64,000 nucleotides of DNA, from assembly GCF_014287795.1 (NCBI RefSeq), contig NZ_JACOON010000006.1, positions 62,001 through 126,000 on the forward strand. Direction: 5' to 3'. The notes beneath the pieces were generated by a model. It saw nothing but the letters and a program-made list of their open reading frames with translations. It was not told the DNA's origin and did not search any database. Below, piece by piece: positions 62,801 through 64,000 of this stretch. The first letter of the stretch is position 1. Each line of letters starts with the position of its first letter. The stretch comes from Christensenella tenuis (GTDB lineage Bacteria > Bacillota > Clostridia > Christensenellales > Christensenellaceae). A program made the translations under genes and the position numbers.

Positions 62801-64000
62801 CATCCAGCAGTTCTTTGCGCAAGGGCAGGACTGCAAAGGGTTTTTCTGTGCCGTGTTCCCGGTATTCAAGCTTGCTTCCAAGGTAATGGCTCTCGTTCAC
62901 CTCCGCTTCAAGAGGCTGGTCGTCATAGATGGTCTGCGTTCCTGATGCAGAAAGGTTTTTCAGGGCAACGACCGGCGCAGTCGCGTCCTTTTGATAGGTC
63001 ACGGCATTGGATTCAGGAGAGATGTTGCCCGCTTCGTCCACAGCGCGCACGAAAATACGGTACTCACCGTCCGGCTGCCCGGAAAGAGGGATATAAGCGC
63101 TGTTTTTAAAGCTGCTGCCTTGCTCGAGAAACATATTCGCAGTGAATTCCGTCCAGTCGATTACCGCATTGCCGGACAGGTCACGAACCGTATATTCCAG
63201 TTTTTTGATTGCATTTGTCGGATCGGTAATCACGCCGCCTGACTGCCCGCTCCACGAGATTTTGGGGTTGGCGTTCATCCATGTGGAACAATCGATCGTC
63301 AGTTTTGGCTGTTCCGGCGGAATCGCGTCCGGCAGGTAGACCGGGGACGTAAGGTTTTTTTCATTTGATACATTCCTGCTTGCGGCCTTGTCAATCGAAT
63401 AAATAACAAATTTTACATTGGTAAGGTTCAGCGGCGCGCCGCTGTCGTCTATGAGTTTTTCCCGGGGGATCGTGTAGGAATGCTGGACATTCGCGCCGCT
63501 GTGCGGCAAGCTGCGCTTCAGCTCTTTCCTGCCGCTGTACGTGTTATCCGGTTTTTGATAATAATAGAAAATTTCATAGGATTGGATCCCGCTGCCAAGG
63601 TCTGCGGGATAGTCCACCGCGCCCGTCCATTTCGCAATCACATCTTTTGTGGTTGGGTCTACGCTTGCGGTAAAGGTGGGAGGCATGCCGGGCGGGGTCG
63701 TATCCGGAAGCTGCACTTCTGCACGGCTGCATTTATCGATGCCCAGCTTTTGCCCCCACTTATTCGTTGGCTGGACCTTCAGGAAATACCGGTAATCCGT
63801 CGGCCACTGGGAATTGTTCTTTTTATATTTTGGCCGCGGATCCTGCGGGAAGTTCTGGCCGTAATCCGACCAATATACCAGATTCTGCGTCGTACCGCTG
63901 TTTGCCCCCGCAACCGCCGCCTTTTGCATGGGCTTGGAATCATAGCCGACCCCGTTCCATATGGCCATATTAAAGGTTCCGCCGATGTTGGGGCTTCCTT
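56829..64000 (-). CDS. YD-repeat/Rhs polymorphic toxin, partial (5' end outside window)
   Basis: At least 2389 residues; the frame is still open at the window edge. Order: fibronectin-III/Ig-like segments (first 700 residues), a DUF6531-type entry (SGNLCYQATDFSNSAP near 850), about twenty YD repeats (YTYDERGN, YDALGRK, YTYDEAGR), and the Rhs core end GATGLYYMNARHYNPQTGRFLQQD then NNPVNYVDPTGH. After PTGH comes a variable tip of about 240 residues, beginning TRDRVHEGLANSYKNHYL. The tip holds LLCHGSAIGIQFGG and LNVYACNAGYLGY, a His-Gly and Ala-Cys pair that resembles clan CD (caspase/gingipain-like) peptidases. The protein is thought to be delivered outward; export signal and delivery domain are not in view. 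Confidence 0.9.
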   Translation of the reverse strand, partial: GSPNIGGTFNMAIWNGVGYDSKPMQKAAVAGANSGTTQNLVYWSDYGQNFPQDPRPKYKKNNSQWPTDYRYFLKVQPTNKWGQKLGIDKCSRAEVQLPDTTPPGMPPTFTASVDPTTKDVIAKWTGAVDYPADLGSGIQSYEIFYYYQKPDNTYSGRKELKRSLPHSGANVQHSYTIPREKLIDDSGAPLNLTNVKFVIYSIDKAASRNVSNEKNLTSPVYLPDAIPPEQPKLTIDCSTWMNANPKISWSGQSGGVITDPTNAIKKLEYTVRDLSGNAVIDWTEFTANMFLEQGSSFKNSAYIPLSGQPDGEYRIFVRAVDEAGNISPESNAVTYQKDATAPVVALKNLSASGTQTIYDDQPLEAEVNESHYLGSKLEYREHGTEKPFAVLPLRKELLDEAGNYSAEINTMNLEEGKTYEFRFTVYDEAENQSSVGFNAILSREGKAIEKTIDITNPVPNVAAEPGKIYVHDEIQPFEHTIPGGVNQANLESELYIDGKLVCSGTPDELAENMARETDGTPVYGEQTEHSLFIKTVDTVTNQSYYSSSGVGMAARYESFDSLSPALVLESENISLLNGRIELAEGATEGFITFKNNIKGLRSLSFMDYSETSHSPAGTTATCTLLSGANGENAVTLANGQTYVYPEAIGDFVVRVALTRNDPGADVYVEKMNLDFQSFAQDYFTVELVGAPSNPATRSEINYSNWIKWAPTEKKYDGETFAPQADGDLQPQDGITYEVYWGLDENFTADLENHTNKLGAGTNQYYMYDHRLKNYGERIYYKIYAKKTFGDVERYSVASECVNARVVDADELEKQLGLQDYWTYTTSEVGKGTAYLNADSGNLCYQATDFSNSAPMFDQILRRTYNSQSSGETPMGLGWDFNFNIALLEEYAYDPGLPGEDKYRVVGMILKDGDGTIHRFAQLPDGTFDTPAGIFMTLTQDENGLFTITRADNVVYEFNENMQLVRLSEPNGNAFVLEYNSIGFLSSVHHNVYGESISPDAERYNEITFLHRLSSAAVPNPDEINNKYQIAEIKNWFTEDGAGMADSYQLQYDPENRMVSFMDFQNSGATEEYIYAPDGTRFAVQSPSNGDPANKRSHQYTLDQTGSVQGVVFDVDENRKESLKIEYNQDTQGVSAARRTVVTLCDSEDFTNAKIQSGFYLNSDGTLMGIEDGEGYITQYLDYNEDRRPQLVIDAKGQGTNYTYDERGNVVMVVDALGQTVAMTYNDMNKLTYCQRPDGSEEWYSYDTRGNLLEYRDPEDNITQYEYTPMGLVSGAASYLDGNLRSRIDYTRNEIGQVVSQTVRMDENQNSTTTYTYDLRGYPASVTNALGNTTSFFYDALGRKLYTQHPNGRQEEWEYNVNGLLTEYRNKIDSNRTYINKYTYDELGNKTSSDIFNRKTTAVYGFDSAGNSVITVTDPVGKTTKQVLTKTGRLKSETVGGMLTTTYEYDANGNAIQVTDPSGRVSEAQYDALNRMVGMQSGTGAEAIKISYTYDAAGNKATEKIGGGSAANSTDSSTTSYTYDRIGRIKTVSQVIDAAAGTAAAVTTYTYDSYDGTGMFYDTTTNPEGIVSKTYYNSMGLVAKEETTGKNGAALPVKTYQYDLAGNLLQAKSGDVVTATYAYDNMGQVIKKYEGDANSGKYTEYEYSIAGDRTSMLTKWGALPSESETQAWMYDEARRVTQVTLGDNTNLYYDYDDSNNIIKAYYNDGAATAGMAYTYDEAGRVSKVKDAGTGKTVQAYAYSGADLASTTQYLQFDQANVSNETGLRMTQTYSYNSAGLVTAIVHKDGNGTEKEKYTAAYDYRGYMLTENSSSNYDVASTHNKTHVYDNIGQLKKTTEKLTTKAADASAPTVEDSTSIYAYDKAGNRKELKYTNNLAVPEQEVKKQNDTYTYHLDNFLRIADVKKNTQDNFQVYTYDERGNQTGLVQNNLKDEDKGTEASTETTAYTYDLANQLVTTKKTVTPDPEDEDKTPETSNRYNGDGQRLRREVNGSPEKFFYMGSALLYTADENAVKMTQNILDLDGNIIASKRPQDGTEDSAYYFYHYDMRGSVTTIVSAHRKDQTKPVSPENPLEIKLIQGYNYDEYGETKATKPQSTFKNDIKFTGAVHDGATGLYYMNARHYNPQTGRFLQQDTYAGEKADQRTQNLYTYCANNPVNYVDPTGHFFTITRDRVHEGLANSYKNHYLKPQTITNYIFHSKEKGTDFSKQAEFLRKNSKGVTLVLQIDSRDEFIREWNHLKNPAEVTLLCHGSAIGIQFGGRENVNALTVDGKDKDNKPDPDLMPINALETKTIGQLNVYACNAGYLGYAQNGPRSNVAMAFRDSNTIGKVVAFDGNTGFGSWPLLTGDYTPRLATFNQGSFWDTVKETEGKFRWPEGAYEYYPDGSYRKQ

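Overview
The window is a 64 kb piece of a bacterial chromosome, moderately GC-rich by eye, from a Gram-positive anaerobe of the Clostridia (Bacillota). The evidence is a Spo0A regulator, a SpoVB-type flippase, a T-box before ileS, an FMN riboswitch before an ECF riboflavin transporter, strong AGGAGG ribosome sites, a class I hybrid cluster protein and many 4Fe-4S proteins. A Christensenella-like lineage is possible, but that is a guess. No rRNA, tRNA, CRISPR array or transposase was seen.

Region by region. 0-3.7 kb: the 3' end of feoB with its small Cys-rich partner, a DUF5996 protein and an alpha/beta hydrolase. 3.7-10 kb: a nitrosative-stress module of a Crp/Fnr regulator, divergent hcp and a separate ferredoxin-like gene. 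A TGTTGCA-type palindrome lies before both hcp and the ferredoxin gene. 6.7-7.1 kb is an untranslated stretch full of hairpins that ends in a terminator. 7.3-19 kb: membrane proteins, an NhaC antiporter, a dCache-GGDEF-EAL protein with a ruined GGDEF motif, nitroreductase, amino-acid kinase, MBL-fold and OsmC proteins. 19-29 kb: transketolase, a ribbon-helix-helix protein, a T-box-controlled type 2-like IleRS, an FMN-riboswitch operon, an uncatalogued 43-residue peptide with a double-glycine leader, and rarA. 29-33 kb: serC and serA, separated by three exact tandem copies of a 129-bp element.

33-45.5 kb: a class B penicillin-binding protein, a YabE-like G5/3D protein followed by rsmA, pckA, a HAD phosphatase, a PadR/HAAS operon with a readable promoter and operator, a cluster of five DnaA-box-like sites, spo0A, and the KtrB/KtrA potassium system. 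45.5-48.8 kb: a frameshifted methyltransferase, the flippase, and a 50-residue zinc-ribbon protein. 48.8-64 kb (all but one gene on the minus strand): a 1261-residue MBG-repeat surface protein, small conserved proteins, an NlpC/P60 hydrolase, and a YD-repeat (Rhs-type) polymorphic-toxin locus. The Rhs gene runs off the window end. Its tip carries a His-Gly/Ala-Cys pair suggesting a caspase-like peptidase. Downstream lie an immunity candidate, an orphan tip fused to a 31-bp scrap of the Rhs core, and a second membrane protein.

The most interesting material is the Rhs locus with its recombined orphan tip, the leader-type peptide at 27.3 kb, the 129-bp repeat between the serine genes, the hairpin-rich region at 6.8-7.1 kb, and the shared palindrome linking hcp with the ferredoxin gene.
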